A stretch of DNA of 64,000 nucleotides from Lutibacter citreus (GTDB lineage Bacteria > Bacteroidota > Bacteroidia > Flavobacteriales > Flavobacteriaceae). Position numbers and translations under genes: made by a program. Location of the stretch: the NCBI RefSeq assembly GCF_003260195.1, contig NZ_QEIH01000003.1, forward strand, positions 496,001 to 560,000. Direction: 5' to 3'. Positions 45,018 through 54,121 of the stretch are shown here, one piece after another; the first letter of the stretch is position 1, and every line of letters begins with the position of its first letter. The notes beneath the pieces are model-generated. The model was not told the DNA's origin, made no database searches, and worked only from the letters and a program-made list of their open reading frames with translations.

Positions 45018-45914
45018 ATGAATTGGAACAATGCTTTAGATGATTACATTTCTTATTTAAAAATAGAAAAAGGATTGGCTAAAAACACAATAGAAAGCTA
45101 TTCTAGAGATGTTAAAAAATTAATCTCTTTTTTAGAAAATAATGAAATTAAAAATTCTCCCATTAATATAAATGACGAAATTATTCAAGAATTTATTTAT
45201 ACCGTTTCAAAAACTATAAACGCACGCTCACAAGCCAGGTTAATTTCAGGAATTCGCAATTTTTTTGATTATTTAATTTTTGAAAATTATAGAGAATCTA
45301 ATCCTACAGATTTATTAGAAACACCTAAAATTGGTCTTAAATTACCTGATACATTATCTATTGAAGATATTGATTTGCTTATTACTTCAATAGACTTAAG
45401 TATGCCACAAGGTGAACGAAATAGAACTATTTTAGAAACCTTATATAGCTGTGGCTTAAGAGTTTCAGAGCTTGTAAACCTTCAACTTTCTGATTTATTT
45501 TTTGATGAGGGTTTTATTCGCGTTACTGGAAAAGGAAGTAAACAACGTTTTGTTCCTATAAATTCTTTAACTCAAAAATATATTGTTAATTATGTTAATG
45601 ATATTAGAGTGCATATTCCGGTGCAAAAAGGATTTGAAGATACTGTTTTTTTAAACAGACGAGGAAAAAATTTAACCCGAGTTATGATTTTTACTATAGT
45701 AAAAAATTTAGCTATTAAAATTGGTTTGAAAAAGAAAATAAGCCCTCATACATTTAGACACTCATTTGCAACTCATTTATTAGAACGTGGTGCCGATTTA
45801 AGAGCAATTCAGCAAATGTTAGGACATGAAAGTATTACCACTACAGAAATTTACATGCACTTAGATAAAAGTTTTCTAAAAGAAGTTGTTAATAATTTTC
45901 ATCCAAGAAAATAA
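45018..45914 (+). CDS. xerD: site-specific tyrosine recombinase XerD
   Basis: 298 aa. SAM-like N-terminal domain (about 5-95) and catalytic domain with all conserved residues: Arg in LYSCGLRVSELVNL, Lys in ITGKGSKQRFVP-type beta hairpin, HxxR in SPHTFRHSFATHLL, His in MLGHESITTTEIY and the nucleophile Tyr in that last motif. Resolves chromosome dimers at dif with XerC and FtsK. Stands alone on the plus strand. The dif site is not in this window as far as I can see. Confidence 0.95.
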   Translation: MNWNNALDDYISYLKIEKGLAKNTIESYSRDVKKLISFLENNEIKNSPININDEIIQEFIYTVSKTINARSQARLISGIRNFFDYLIFENYRESNPTDLLETPKIGLKLPDTLSIEDIDLLITSIDLSMPQGERNRTILETLYSCGLRVSELVNLQLSDLFFDEGFIRVTGKGSKQRFVPINSLTQKYIVNYVNDIRVHIPVQKGFEDTVFLNRRGKNLTRVMIFTIVKNLAIKIGLKKKISPHTFRHSFATHLLERGADLRAIQQMLGHESITTTEIYMHLDKSFLKEVVNNFHPRK

Positions 45915-45918
45915 AAAA

Positions 45919-45945
45919 ACTGTCTAAAAAATAAATTTAGACAGT
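45919..45945. terminator. terminator between xerD and the PEPCK-like gene
   Basis: ACTGTCTAAA (45919-45928) pairs with TTTAGACAGT (45936-45945); the minus-strand RNA continues into seven Ts and the plus strand into CTCTTT. It lies between convergent genes and can stop both. A weaker stem, AACCC/GGGTT, lies at 45964-45982. Confidence 0.85.
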
Positions 45946-45989
45946 CTCTTTAATTATATATAAAACCCTAATAATTGGGGTTACAAATT

Positions 45990-48900
45990 TTATTTTCTAT
46001 ATAAAGGATCTTTACCAATAGTCCCTTCTAAAGATTTTAAATATTCATTAGAATTTGCTTCCGTAAATAGTTTTTTTACACTATTTAATTTTTCTTCTAA
46101 ATTCATTTCTTCAACTATATCTATATTTCTCGAATTTGAAATAAACGTTTCTAAATAATTAATTTGTTTTTGATAAAATTGAACATCTTTTTGTTGTTTT
46201 AAAATTAAACGTTCTTTATACCAATCACTATTTAAGATATAATCTCTGTCAAAATATGCTCTTAGTTCAGGATCACTAATTTCTTTTCCTTCATAATTTC
46301 CATAAGCCATAATATTTAATAGAATTTTTAAAGGTGGAATTGCCGCTTCTACACTGCCATCTTCAAAATAACGAACAGCTACTTTTTGTTGTGCTTCAAC
46401 TATATTATTAATTCCATCAACAAAATCTTCCAACCCTTGCAATTCAGGTTTTAACATTTTCTCGTTAAATACAGCATTTGGCTCATCAAATAATCTATTT
46501 AAACATCTTAAAGAAAAAATACTTGTTATTCTATAACCTAAACGACTTGCTAAAATCTTATTTCCTTCATATTCAAAATCTTCCAATTTCTCTAACGCTC
46601 CATTTGCTATTAATGCTTCCGGATCTCTATCTTTAGGTTCTAAACGTGCCCAAATTTCTGGAATTAATAAACTAATATCGTGATCTACTTTATTATCCCC
46701 ACCAACATAACCAGCGGCTGTACTAAACGCATTAGATTCAGTTAAAATATGTGACAACAACGCATTATTTAAATCGGTTGTTGGAGTTAACATATTAAAA
46801 GGTCCTTTAGTTAAAGCACCTTCTGAACCTGCTCCCGTGGTTGATGGTGATTTACCTGTAAGACTACAAATAAAATCCATAAATAATTCAGGAGTTTCTT
46901 GATAATGAATTGGATTATAAACGGCTAATGGTCTAATTCCTGCTTTTTTATCACTCGGATTATTTCTTCTTCCTGGTAAAACTGCGTTTACAACATTTAT
47001 AACAGGATCTTCAGATTTAATTTTTCTATATAAGCGCACACCAATATCACCTAAATAACTATCTTCAGTTTCATTTAAAAAAATGTTACGTTCTAAATAT
47101 CTTGGATTTTTAGTTGGTTCTCCATTTACAATTCTAGTATGAGATGGTAATGAAAAATACTCTTCATCATTTGGACTATTAACTATACTTAAAATTAAGT
47201 CTTTTACGGGCTTTGTATATTTATCAAAATTAATAGTGTCTTCATAAATCTCAATAGCATCTTTTTTTCTTAAAAGTTCATAGTTTGTTAAGAAAACATT
47301 GTTTGATACTAAATCACGTTCAGCACCTTCATCATAACCTCTTACAATGGCTTCATCTGGTCTTTGAAATAAATGACTTTCACAATTAGCTACTACTTTT
47401 AAACTTTTATTGGCATATTCAGGATTTAAACTTTTAAATCTATTTCTAGGCAATGTAATTGAAGCTGAAATATCATCTTCTAATTGTATTTTTTGACTTG
47501 CAGAAAAATCTGATCTCAATTTATTTAACAACCAGCGGCCTTCTGGGTTAAATCCAATTCTAACATAACTACCAACAACATCAGTATTAAAATATTTTAA
47601 ACCAGTTCCTTTTTGCCCATTTACAATTTCAACAGACATACAATCTTTCCAATTTAAAGACTCGTGATCCTGGCGGTATAAACGTTTTACAAATAATATT
47701 AATGAACGAATATGAACCGGAATACTGCTCACAAACTCATTAAATTCATCAGAATTTTTTGATGAAGGTGTTAATAATTTTACTGCAGATCCTAAAGTTC
47801 TTCCTTTATCTAAAAATGATCTTGAAGGAGGTAAGCTAGCATCGTAATTTTTCCATCTTTTTGAATAATCATATTCAATTACTTCATCAGCTTTCTTAAA
47901 ATCTTCATCAATATCTATAATGTTAAAAGCACTATATGTTATTGCATTTAACATAGATTTTGAAATCTCAGATTTTCCACCACCAGAAACCGTACAAGGT
48001 TTATGACAGAAAACACCTTCGGGAGAAGTATTTACAATTCTCCATAAAGAAATAGCTTTATGTTTTTCTAATTTAAACTTATTACCAGTTGGATGAATAT
48101 ATGTTTTATAAGGAGATAAAATTAACTTTTGCTCCTTATTATTATAGGTCCACGTTATACTATTTGTATTTGTATTTATATAGGCATTTTCAGGTATGTA
48201 AATTAAATTCGGATACTTTTTATCAACAGCATAATTTGCTGGGTTTATTTCAATTCTATCACCTAACAATGCTTTAACATCTTCAAAACTGAAACGATTT
48301 CCATATTTTTGTGAGAAAACTGAACCATCAACAATATCACCCATTACTCCTCTTGGAAATGCAATAGCACCACCAGAGTGTTCTTCTTCAACTAAACCAA
48401 ATAAATTTGCAGAATAACTAATTTGTGTTTTAATTTCTTTTTTTGAATAACCAAAATAATTATCAGCAATTATAGTAACTACTACTCCTCTATCATCTCT
48501 ACAGGTAACTTTAAAAGCACCACCATCATTATAAAGTTCATCTTCATTTTTCCAGCACATCCCTTCGCTTTTTTGACGGTCTGTTGCATTATCCCAATGA
48601 GGTAAACCAACATCTTTTTTCTTCAAGGTTTTTAACTGAGGCGCTAAAATTATACAACCTGTATGACCAGTCCAATGTTCTGTATCTAAAGCTGCATCAT
48701 TGTGTGCTAAGTTAGGATCTCCTGCGTTTTCAAAAATTGATTCAACAAAATCTAAATTACTAACCAAACTACCTGGAGCGAAAAAACGAACTTCCATACT
48801 TTTTTTAGAAATAACACCTTTTACCTCTGGGCAAACCATTGGACGCATTAATAAAGAAACAATTACTTTTGCTTTTTCAACTTGATTGGCTGTAAATGGT

Positions 48901-49457
48901 AAGGTTTTTAGTTCTTCTGAAGGATTAAAGGCTGCATTTAAAAAATGAGCAAAAGCAATCTTAGGTACTTCTTTTTTATCTAAAGGCACTGGCAAATCTC
49001 CCTCAACAATATGAAAAGTACCTTTAGTAGTTCTCTTATCATTAATTGGATTATTTAAAATACCTTGTTTAATTCTGTGTGAAGTAATATTTTCACTTAC
49101 AAAAGAATTACCATTTGGAGGTAAACTTATCTCTCTTGCGTGACCTTTTTGATTTAATATTAATGTGTTATTTGGTATTAAATAATCTTTATTAAATTCA
49201 ATTTCTTTCAAATAATCATTTAAAAAATCTTGAATTCTTGAATCTGCTGGTGAAAGATATTGAGAAAGCAGTCTTGATTTTTCTCTAAAACCTGTAGTAA
49301 AAGAACTTGTTAACTCTTGAAGTTTTGGATTACAAAATTTTTCTTGATCATTTTCATTATCTTCAAATAATGGTTCTCCTAAAGAGGCCAATTGAAGGTT
49401 TATATATTGTACAGTATCTTTTCTAATTTGACTAATCTTCACCTCTTTTAAACTCAT
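45990..49457 (-). CDS. putative PPi-dependent phosphoenolpyruvate carboxykinase
   Basis: 1155 aa cytoplasmic protein, far larger than ATP or GTP PEPCK (540-620 aa). A P-loop-like CTVSGGGKSEISKS (about 488-501) has the layout of the PEPCK kinase loop, and GTGLKYFNTDVVGSYVRIGFNPEGRW and TGHTGCIILAP recur in related long proteins. Size, loop and composition resemble the PPi-type PEPCK of Propionibacterium and Entamoeba (about 1130-1150 aa), which make PEP or oxaloacetate with PPi/Pi instead of a nucleotide. If correct this gene links glycolysis and gluconeogenesis. It has an 18-bp palindrome 81 bp upstream. Identity rests on memory of the family; no alignment was possible. Confidence 0.6.
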   Translation of the reverse strand: MSLKEVKISQIRKDTVQYINLQLASLGEPLFEDNENDQEKFCNPKLQELTSSFTTGFREKSRLLSQYLSPADSRIQDFLNDYLKEIEFNKDYLIPNNTLILNQKGHAREISLPPNGNSFVSENITSHRIKQGILNNPINDKRTTKGTFHIVEGDLPVPLDKKEVPKIAFAHFLNAAFNPSEELKTLPFTANQVEKAKVIVSLLMRPMVCPEVKGVISKKSMEVRFFAPGSLVSNLDFVESIFENAGDPNLAHNDAALDTEHWTGHTGCIILAPQLKTLKKKDVGLPHWDNATDRQKSEGMCWKNEDELYNDGGAFKVTCRDDRGVVVTIIADNYFGYSKKEIKTQISYSANLFGLVEEEHSGGAIAFPRGVMGDIVDGSVFSQKYGNRFSFEDVKALLGDRIEINPANYAVDKKYPNLIYIPENAYINTNTNSITWTYNNKEQKLILSPYKTYIHPTGNKFKLEKHKAISLWRIVNTSPEGVFCHKPCTVSGGGKSEISKSMLNAITYSAFNIIDIDEDFKKADEVIEYDYSKRWKNYDASLPPSRSFLDKGRTLGSAVKLLTPSSKNSDEFNEFVSSIPVHIRSLILFVKRLYRQDHESLNWKDCMSVEIVNGQKGTGLKYFNTDVVGSYVRIGFNPEGRWLLNKLRSDFSASQKIQLEDDISASITLPRNRFKSLNPEYANKSLKVVANCESHLFQRPDEAIVRGYDEGAERDLVSNNVFLTNYELLRKKDAIEIYEDTINFDKYTKPVKDLILSIVNSPNDEEYFSLPSHTRIVNGEPTKNPRYLERNIFLNETEDSYLGDIGVRLYRKIKSEDPVINVVNAVLPGRRNNPSDKKAGIRPLAVYNPIHYQETPELFMDFICSLTGKSPSTTGAGSEGALTKGPFNMLTPTTDLNNALLSHILTESNAFSTAAGYVGGDNKVDHDISLLIPEIWARLEPKDRDPEALIANGALEKLEDFEYEGNKILASRLGYRITSIFSLRCLNRLFDEPNAVFNEKMLKPELQGLEDFVDGINNIVEAQQKVAVRYFEDGSVEAAIPPLKILLNIMAYGNYEGKEISDPELRAYFDRDYILNSDWYKERLILKQQKDVQFYQKQINYLETFISNSRNIDIVEEMNLEEKLNSVKKLFTEANSNEYLKSLEGTIGKDPLYRK

Positions 49458-49537
49458 TATTATTTATATTTTTTATTTTAAATACCTGAAATATTCTTTA
49501 AATATTGTAAGAAAACTTATTATTTAAGTCTTTTTAA

Positions 49538-49555
49538 AAATTGGTTAACCAATTT
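49538..49555. promoter_or_regulatory. 18-bp perfect palindrome, GntR/FadR-like operator
   Basis: AAATTGGTTAACCAATTT is perfectly self-complementary and lies 81-98 bp upstream of the PEPCK-like start. The TTGGTNNACCAA core is the form bound by FadR-subfamily GntR regulators such as UxuR/ExuR. No GntR gene is in the window, so the regulator must be elsewhere. Confidence 0.55.
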
Positions 49556-49807
49556 AATTTCTGAAAAATAAGCATTTATAATGATATAATTATAAAACAA
49601 TTAATTTTTTTTTAATATATCTATTTAATCACCTAATTATTACTGTATATTAAATAAAGTCTCCTTTTTAATATGCTTTTCTTATTATAAATTATAAAAA
49701 TCTCTATTTTAACTGTTTTTAAATGAAAAAACTTACAATTCAATAATCAATAAATATTTCACTACTTAATAAACTAAATAGCTATAACTCATTTAATATA
49801 TTGAACA

Positions 49808-49836
49808 AAAAAAAATCTCACATATGTAAGATTTTT
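49808..49836 (-). terminator. terminator of the rny transcript
   Basis: The palindrome around ATCTcACATATGTaAGAT is flanked by A- and T-runs; on the minus strand it reads AATCTTACATATGTGAGATT followed by eight Ts. It lies just past the RNase Y stop codon. Confidence 0.75.
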
Positions 49837-49860
49837 TCTATTATATATTTTAACTGTATA

Positions 49861-51429
49861 TTACTTAGCGATATTTACAGCTCTTGTTTCTCTAATTACT
49901 GTAACTCTAACCTGACCTGGATAAGTCATATCATTCTGAATTTTTTGAGAAATATTAAAAGATAATTCTGAAGCTTTAGCATCATTTACCTTTTCACTTT
50001 CAACAATTACACGTAGCTCTCTTCCTGCTTGAATAGCATATGCTTTTTGCACTCCGCTAAATCCAAATGCAATATCTTCTAAATCTTTTAAACGTTGTAT
50101 ATATGAGTCTAAAACTTGTCTTCTTGCTCCTGGTCTTGCTCCTGAAATAGCATCACATACTTGAATAATTGGTGCGATTAAAGTTTTCATCTCAATTTCA
50201 TCATGGTGAGCTCCAATTGCATTACAAATTTCTGGGTTTTCATTATATTTTTCTGCCCATTGCATTCCTAATAATGCATGTGGTAATTCACTTTCTGTTT
50301 CTGGTACTTTACCAATATCATGCAATAATCCGGCACGTTTGGCTAGTTTAGCATTCAATCCTAATTCTGCAGCCATTAAACCACAAAGGTTTGCAACTTC
50401 CCTTGAGTGTTGTAATAAGTTTTGACCATAAGAAGAACGGTATTTCATTCTTCCAATTGTTTTTATTAGTTCAGGGTGTAAACCGTGAATTCCTAGATCT
50501 ATAACAGTACGTTTACCAACTTCAATAATTTCTTGTTGTAATTGTTTTTCTGTTTTTTTAACAACTTCTTCAATTCTTGCAGGGTGAATTCTTCCATCAG
50601 TTACTAATTTATGCAAAGATAATCTTGCAATTTCACGTCTAACTGGGTCAAAACAAGATAATATTATTGCTTCTGGAGTATCATCTACTATAATTTCAAC
50701 TCCTGTAGCAGCTTCTATTGCTCTAATATTTCGTCCTTCTCTACCTATAATTCTACCTTTAACATCGTCTGATTCTATATTAAATACAGACACACAGTTT
50801 TCAACAGTTTGTTCAACTCCTACCCTTTGAATAGTATTCAATATTACTTTTCTAGCTTCTTGCTGTGCTGTTAATTTAGCTTCCTCAATAGTATCTTGAA
50901 TATGAGACATTGCATCAGATTTAGCTTCATCTTTTAAAGATTCAACCAATTTCTTTTTAGCATCTTCTGCAGACAATCCTGAGATTACTTCTAGATTTTC
51001 AACCTGTTTTCTGTGAAGTTTATCAACTTCATCTGTTCTTCTATCTAAATAATCTACCTTTTTATTAAACTCGTTAATTTTTCCGTTAACTTCCTGATTT
51101 AATTTTTTGTTCTTATCTAATTCTTGAGAAACTTGAGATTCTTTATCTCTAGTACGTTTCTCTGATTCTGCCATTTTTTTATCACGTGCAATAATTACTT
51201 TTTCATGTTCAGATTTTAATTCAATAAATTTCTCTTTTGCTTGTAAAATTTTATCTTTTTTTATTGCATCGGCTTCAATTTGTGCTTCTCTAATAAGTGA
51301 TGAAGCTTCTTTTTTAGTATTTCTTAATATTTTAGTCGCCTTCTTTTTTTCCAAAGATTTAGCAATAACATAACCTATTGCTAATCCTAATCCTATGCCA
51401 ATAATAATTGGCATTATATATTCTACCAT
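49861..51429 (-). CDS. rny: ribonuclease Y
   Basis: 522 aa. One N-terminal membrane helix (about 3-25, [20 protein letters not shown]), a long coiled coil (about 30-200), a KH domain (about 210-270, [19 protein letters not shown]) and an HD phosphohydrolase domain (about 335-430, [11 protein letters not shown]). Membrane-anchored endonuclease initiating mRNA decay. It is downstream of zapA on the same strand, with a structured RNA in the gap between them. Presence of RNase Y rather than RNase E fits the Bacteroidota. Confidence 0.96.
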   Translation of the reverse strand: MVEYIMPIIIGIGLGLAIGYVIAKSLEKKKATKILRNTKKEASSLIREAQIEADAIKKDKILQAKEKFIELKSEHEKVIIARDKKMAESEKRTRDKESQVSQELDKNKKLNQEVNGKINEFNKKVDYLDRRTDEVDKLHRKQVENLEVISGLSAEDAKKKLVESLKDEAKSDAMSHIQDTIEEAKLTAQQEARKVILNTIQRVGVEQTVENCVSVFNIESDDVKGRIIGREGRNIRAIEAATGVEIIVDDTPEAIILSCFDPVRREIARLSLHKLVTDGRIHPARIEEVVKKTEKQLQQEIIEVGKRTVIDLGIHGLHPELIKTIGRMKYRSSYGQNLLQHSREVANLCGLMAAELGLNAKLAKRAGLLHDIGKVPETESELPHALLGMQWAEKYNENPEICNAIGAHHDEIEMKTLIAPIIQVCDAISGARPGARRQVLDSYIQRLKDLEDIAFGFSGVQKAYAIQAGRELRVIVESEKVNDAKASELSFNISQKIQNDMTYPGQVRVTVIRETRAVNIAK

Positions 51430-51446
51430 ATTTCAAATTTAGATAT

Positions 51447-51606
51447 AAAAAAACCTACAATAGTTTGGTTATGTAAACTCCTTATAAGCAAGTTTAGGAC
51501 TAACGTACTGGTCAAGAATCCGTGTAAAACGGCGTGCTTTAATAGTAACGACTCATCCTTTATAAAGATATAGTGTTGAGTTTAACAAACAATAACTAAT
51601 GTAGGC
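51447..51606 (-). ncRNA. ssrS: structured small RNA, candidate 6S RNA (6S-Flavo type)
   Basis: About 160 nt on the minus strand between zapA and rny. The ends pair: CCTACA (51605-51600) with TGTAGG (51459-51454), then TAGTT/AACTA, GTTTG/CAAAC, TTA/TAA and AACTC/GAGTT, giving one long interrupted helix enclosing a largely single-stranded centre that contains a small CCGT/ACGG hairpin. The closing helix runs straight into seven Ts. Long imperfect helix, open central bubble, size and location beside zapA are the hallmarks of 6S RNA, which mimics an open promoter and binds RNA polymerase. No covariance model was run; precise ends are uncertain. Confidence 0.65.
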
Positions 51607-51637
51607 AGTATTATTAATTAATTTATTTTTAAAGAAC

Positions 51638-51934
51638 TTATTTATCTAAATGTTTATCAATTAAAACATTTAATTTATTAATTTTTTCTATTGCTTCGTT
51701 TAAATCTTCTTTCTCATTTATGGCATTAATTTCAATTAATGAAGCAAATTGAAGCGTACACATAGCCAAAACATCTTGTTTATCGCTAACCGCATAATTT
51801 TGCTCAAATTTATTCACTAAATCATTAATTTTTTTAGCAGCTTTACGCATCCCTTCCTCTTCATTTTCATTCTTTACTTTAAGAGGGTATACTCTACCTG
51901 CTATTGTTATTTTTATTTTTAGTGATTCCGCCAT
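51638..51934 (-). CDS. zapA: cell division protein ZapA
   Basis: 98 aa. N-terminal beta-rich domain (LKIKITIAGRVYPLKVKNENEEEGMRKAAKKIND) followed by a long helix, the ZapA layout. Binds and crosslinks FtsZ filaments at mid-cell. It follows the small coiled-coil gene by nine bases and precedes the candidate 6S RNA, a neighbourhood reminiscent of the zapA-ssrS pair of other bacteria. Confidence 0.93.
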   Translation of the reverse strand: MAESLKIKITIAGRVYPLKVKNENEEEGMRKAAKKINDLVNKFEQNYAVSDKQDVLAMCTLQFASLIEINAINEKEDLNEAIEKINKLNVLIDKHLDK

Positions 51935-51944
51935 TTAAAAGATC

Positions 51945-52235
51945 TTATTCGCTTAATTGAAGTATACAATTATCAATTTCACGAATTAAAGCATTTATTT
52001 TGAGTTTTGTTTTTTTACTGTTTTCTTTACTGCCTTCTATAGTTTTAGCAATTTTTAGTGTTTGATATTTATTTTCAATTTCACTAATCTGTTGCTTATC
52101 TTCAGATATTTGATTTTCAAGAACGGCTATTTTATTATATAAAACCTCACTTTCTTCTTTCAAAAAATTATAATTTTCTAAAAGAACTTTGAGTTTCTTT
52201 TCAACTAAATTAACAACTCCAATAATTTCACTCAT
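51945..52235 (-). CDS. small coiled-coil protein, probable ZapB-like partner
   Basis: 96 aa, almost wholly coiled coil (heptads from about residue 8 to 60, for example LVEKKLKVLLENYNFLKEES), with a basic middle and a short terminal helix. No enzyme motif. Its place directly upstream of zapA, with nine bases between, suggests a division partner comparable to ZapB, but sequence similarity to ZapB itself is not demonstrable. It has a good promoter 29 bp upstream. Confidence 0.75.
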   Translation of the reverse strand: MSEIIGVVNLVEKKLKVLLENYNFLKEESEVLYNKIAVLENQISEDKQQISEIENKYQTLKIAKTIEGSKENSKKTKLKINALIREIDNCILQLSE

Positions 52236-52263
52236 ATACCTAAGAAGAATATAACTATAAGTA

Positions 52264-52295
52264 CAAAGTTAGTATTAGTAAAGCAATATTACAAC
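52264..52295 (-). promoter_or_regulatory. promoter of the coiled-coil/zapA operon
   Basis: On the minus strand a TTG (complement of 52292-52294) is followed after 20 bp by TAACTTTG (complement of 52264-52271), matching the Bacteroidota consensus. Confidence 0.65.
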
Positions 52296-52400
52296 TGTTT
52301 TATACCATTTTAATAAATTCATTCATAAAAAAAACTAAAATGGTTGTTTTTTAAACTTTACAAAAAAATATTATTTAGTATTTTAGCAAAAACGATTAAT

Positions 52401-54113
52401 GTGAAAAAATTTCTTATTCTTTTATTTGTATTAGTAAATTTCAGCGGTTTTAGCCAAGGTAATAGTAATTCTGAATCTATTTTCCCTGTAAATTACTTTA
52501 AAAAACCATTAAATATACCTCTAATACTATCGGGTACTTTTGGTGAATTACGATCTAATCATTTTCATTCTGGATTGGATATAAAAACATTAGGAAAAGA
52601 AGGTCTTAAAGTAACTACGGCTGCTGAAGGATATATTTCAAGAATTAAAGTTTCTGCCTGGGGATATGGAAAAGCCCTTTATATAACGCATCCAAATGGA
52701 TATACATCTGTATATGCTCATTTGAAAAAATTTAACGATAAAATTGAAGCTTATGTTAAAAAACATCAGTATTCAAAAAAAAGTTTTGAAATCCAATTAT
52801 TTCCGGGAGTAACAACTTTACCTATTAAAAAAGATGAAATCATTGCTTTTTCAGGTAATTCAGGAAGTTCAGGAGGACCACATTTACATTTTGAAATAAG
52901 AAATACCAAAACTGAAAAACCTATAAACCCAATGCTATTTGGGATTGATATAAGTGATGCTAAAAAACCTAGAATTAACACTTTAGTAGGCTATTCTCTT
53001 TCGGATAACGCTCATATTAATAAAATTTCAAAACCATCTCAAATAACTTTAATTCAATTAAAAGATGGTGGTTTAACTACTCCTAAAATAAAAGCTTACG
53101 GAAAAATTGGTTTTGGTATTAATGCTTATGATCAACTAGATGGCGCTTATAATAAAAATGGATTGTACAGTTTAACTATGCTTGTAAATGGTGAAAAAGT
53201 TCATGAATTTAATGCCGTATCATTTTCATTTGCAGAATCTAAATATATTAACCTATTAATTGATTATGAAAGGTACTCGAAGCTTTATCAACGTATTCAA
53301 AAATGCTTTATAGAACCATCAAATAAATTAAGTTTATACAAAAAATCTGATTCTAAAGGTTATATAACTGTTGAAGATGGATTAAATTATAACGTTGAAA
53401 TAATTGCCAAAGATTTTAAAGGTAATAAACAAAAAATTACAATTCCTATTGAAGGTAAAAAAGACTCAATTTTAGTTAAAGACGAAATTATAAAAACACC
53501 TTATAAAATTAAATTTAGAGAGTTTAATAAATTTCAAAAAGATGAAATTACTGTTGCTTTTCCTAAATATACGTTTTATAAAGATTTGTTTTTAGATTTT
53601 GAAGTGAAAGATTCTTTAGTAAAAGTACACAGCCCAACGGTGCCGTTATCTAATTATTATACTTTAACTTTTAATGTTTCAAAGTATTCAGAAAAAGATA
53701 AAAAGTACATGTATATTGCATCCATAAATAAAAAAGGAACTACTAATTATGTAAAAACTATCAAAAAAAGTACTTCTTTTTACACTTCAACAAAATATTT
53801 AGGTAATTACACTTTACTTTTTGATAATAAAGAACCTAGTGTTAAATTAATAAACCTAAGAAATGAGCAATGGATTACTAGCTTTAATTCTATTAAAGTA
53901 AAAATAAGTGATTCTGAATCGGGAATTAAATCTTATAAAGGTGAAATTGATGGTGAGTGGATTTTAATGGAATATGATGCTAAGACAGATACATTAACGT
54001 ATAATTTAAACGATAAGAAATTTACTGAAGCAAAACATAATCTAAAAGTAACTGTAATTGATAATGTTGGAAACGCGAAAACTTTAAGTGCAACTTTTTA
54101 CCGTAAAAAATAA
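52401..54113 (+). CDS. secreted M23-family metallopeptidase
   Basis: 570 aa from the GTG at 52401 (signal peptide MKKFLILLFVLVNFSGFSQ when read as fMet); an upstream TTG frame at 52344 would bury the signal. LytM domain about 40-165 with both zinc motifs, HFHSGLDIKT (HxxxD) and HLHFEIR, so it is catalytically competent. The remaining 400 residues are beta-rich, Ig-like. Likely cleaves peptidoglycan peptides or modifies the envelope. The TonB receptor gene starts nine bases after its stop, so they are co-transcribed. Confidence 0.92.
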   Translation: MKKFLILLFVLVNFSGFSQGNSNSESIFPVNYFKKPLNIPLILSGTFGELRSNHFHSGLDIKTLGKEGLKVTTAAEGYISRIKVSAWGYGKALYITHPNGYTSVYAHLKKFNDKIEAYVKKHQYSKKSFEIQLFPGVTTLPIKKDEIIAFSGNSGSSGGPHLHFEIRNTKTEKPINPMLFGIDISDAKKPRINTLVGYSLSDNAHINKISKPSQITLIQLKDGGLTTPKIKAYGKIGFGINAYDQLDGAYNKNGLYSLTMLVNGEKVHEFNAVSFSFAESKYINLLIDYERYSKLYQRIQKCFIEPSNKLSLYKKSDSKGYITVEDGLNYNVEIIAKDFKGNKQKITIPIEGKKDSILVKDEIIKTPYKIKFREFNKFQKDEITVAFPKYTFYKDLFLDFEVKDSLVKVHSPTVPLSNYYTLTFNVSKYSEKDKKYMYIASINKKGTTNYVKTIKKSTSFYTSTKYLGNYTLLFDNKEPSVKLINLRNEQWITSFNSIKVKISDSESGIKSYKGEIDGEWILMEYDAKTDTLTYNLNDKKFTEAKHNLKVTVIDNVGNAKTLSATFYRKK

Positions 54114-54121
54114 GCTGTACT

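Larger units (their letters stand above)
49458..49860. other. intergenic region upstream of the PEPCK-like gene
   Basis: 403 very AT-rich bases containing the palindrome at 49538-49555 and the rny terminator at 49808-49836. I see no open frame, no recognisable riboswitch and no clear TAnnTTTG box. Confidence 0.5.

Noticed and set aside
45018-45914. Considered that the tyrosine recombinase is a phage or island integrase
   Set aside because: Length, full XerD motifs and core neighbours fit the housekeeping recombinase; no adjacent att site or mobile genes.
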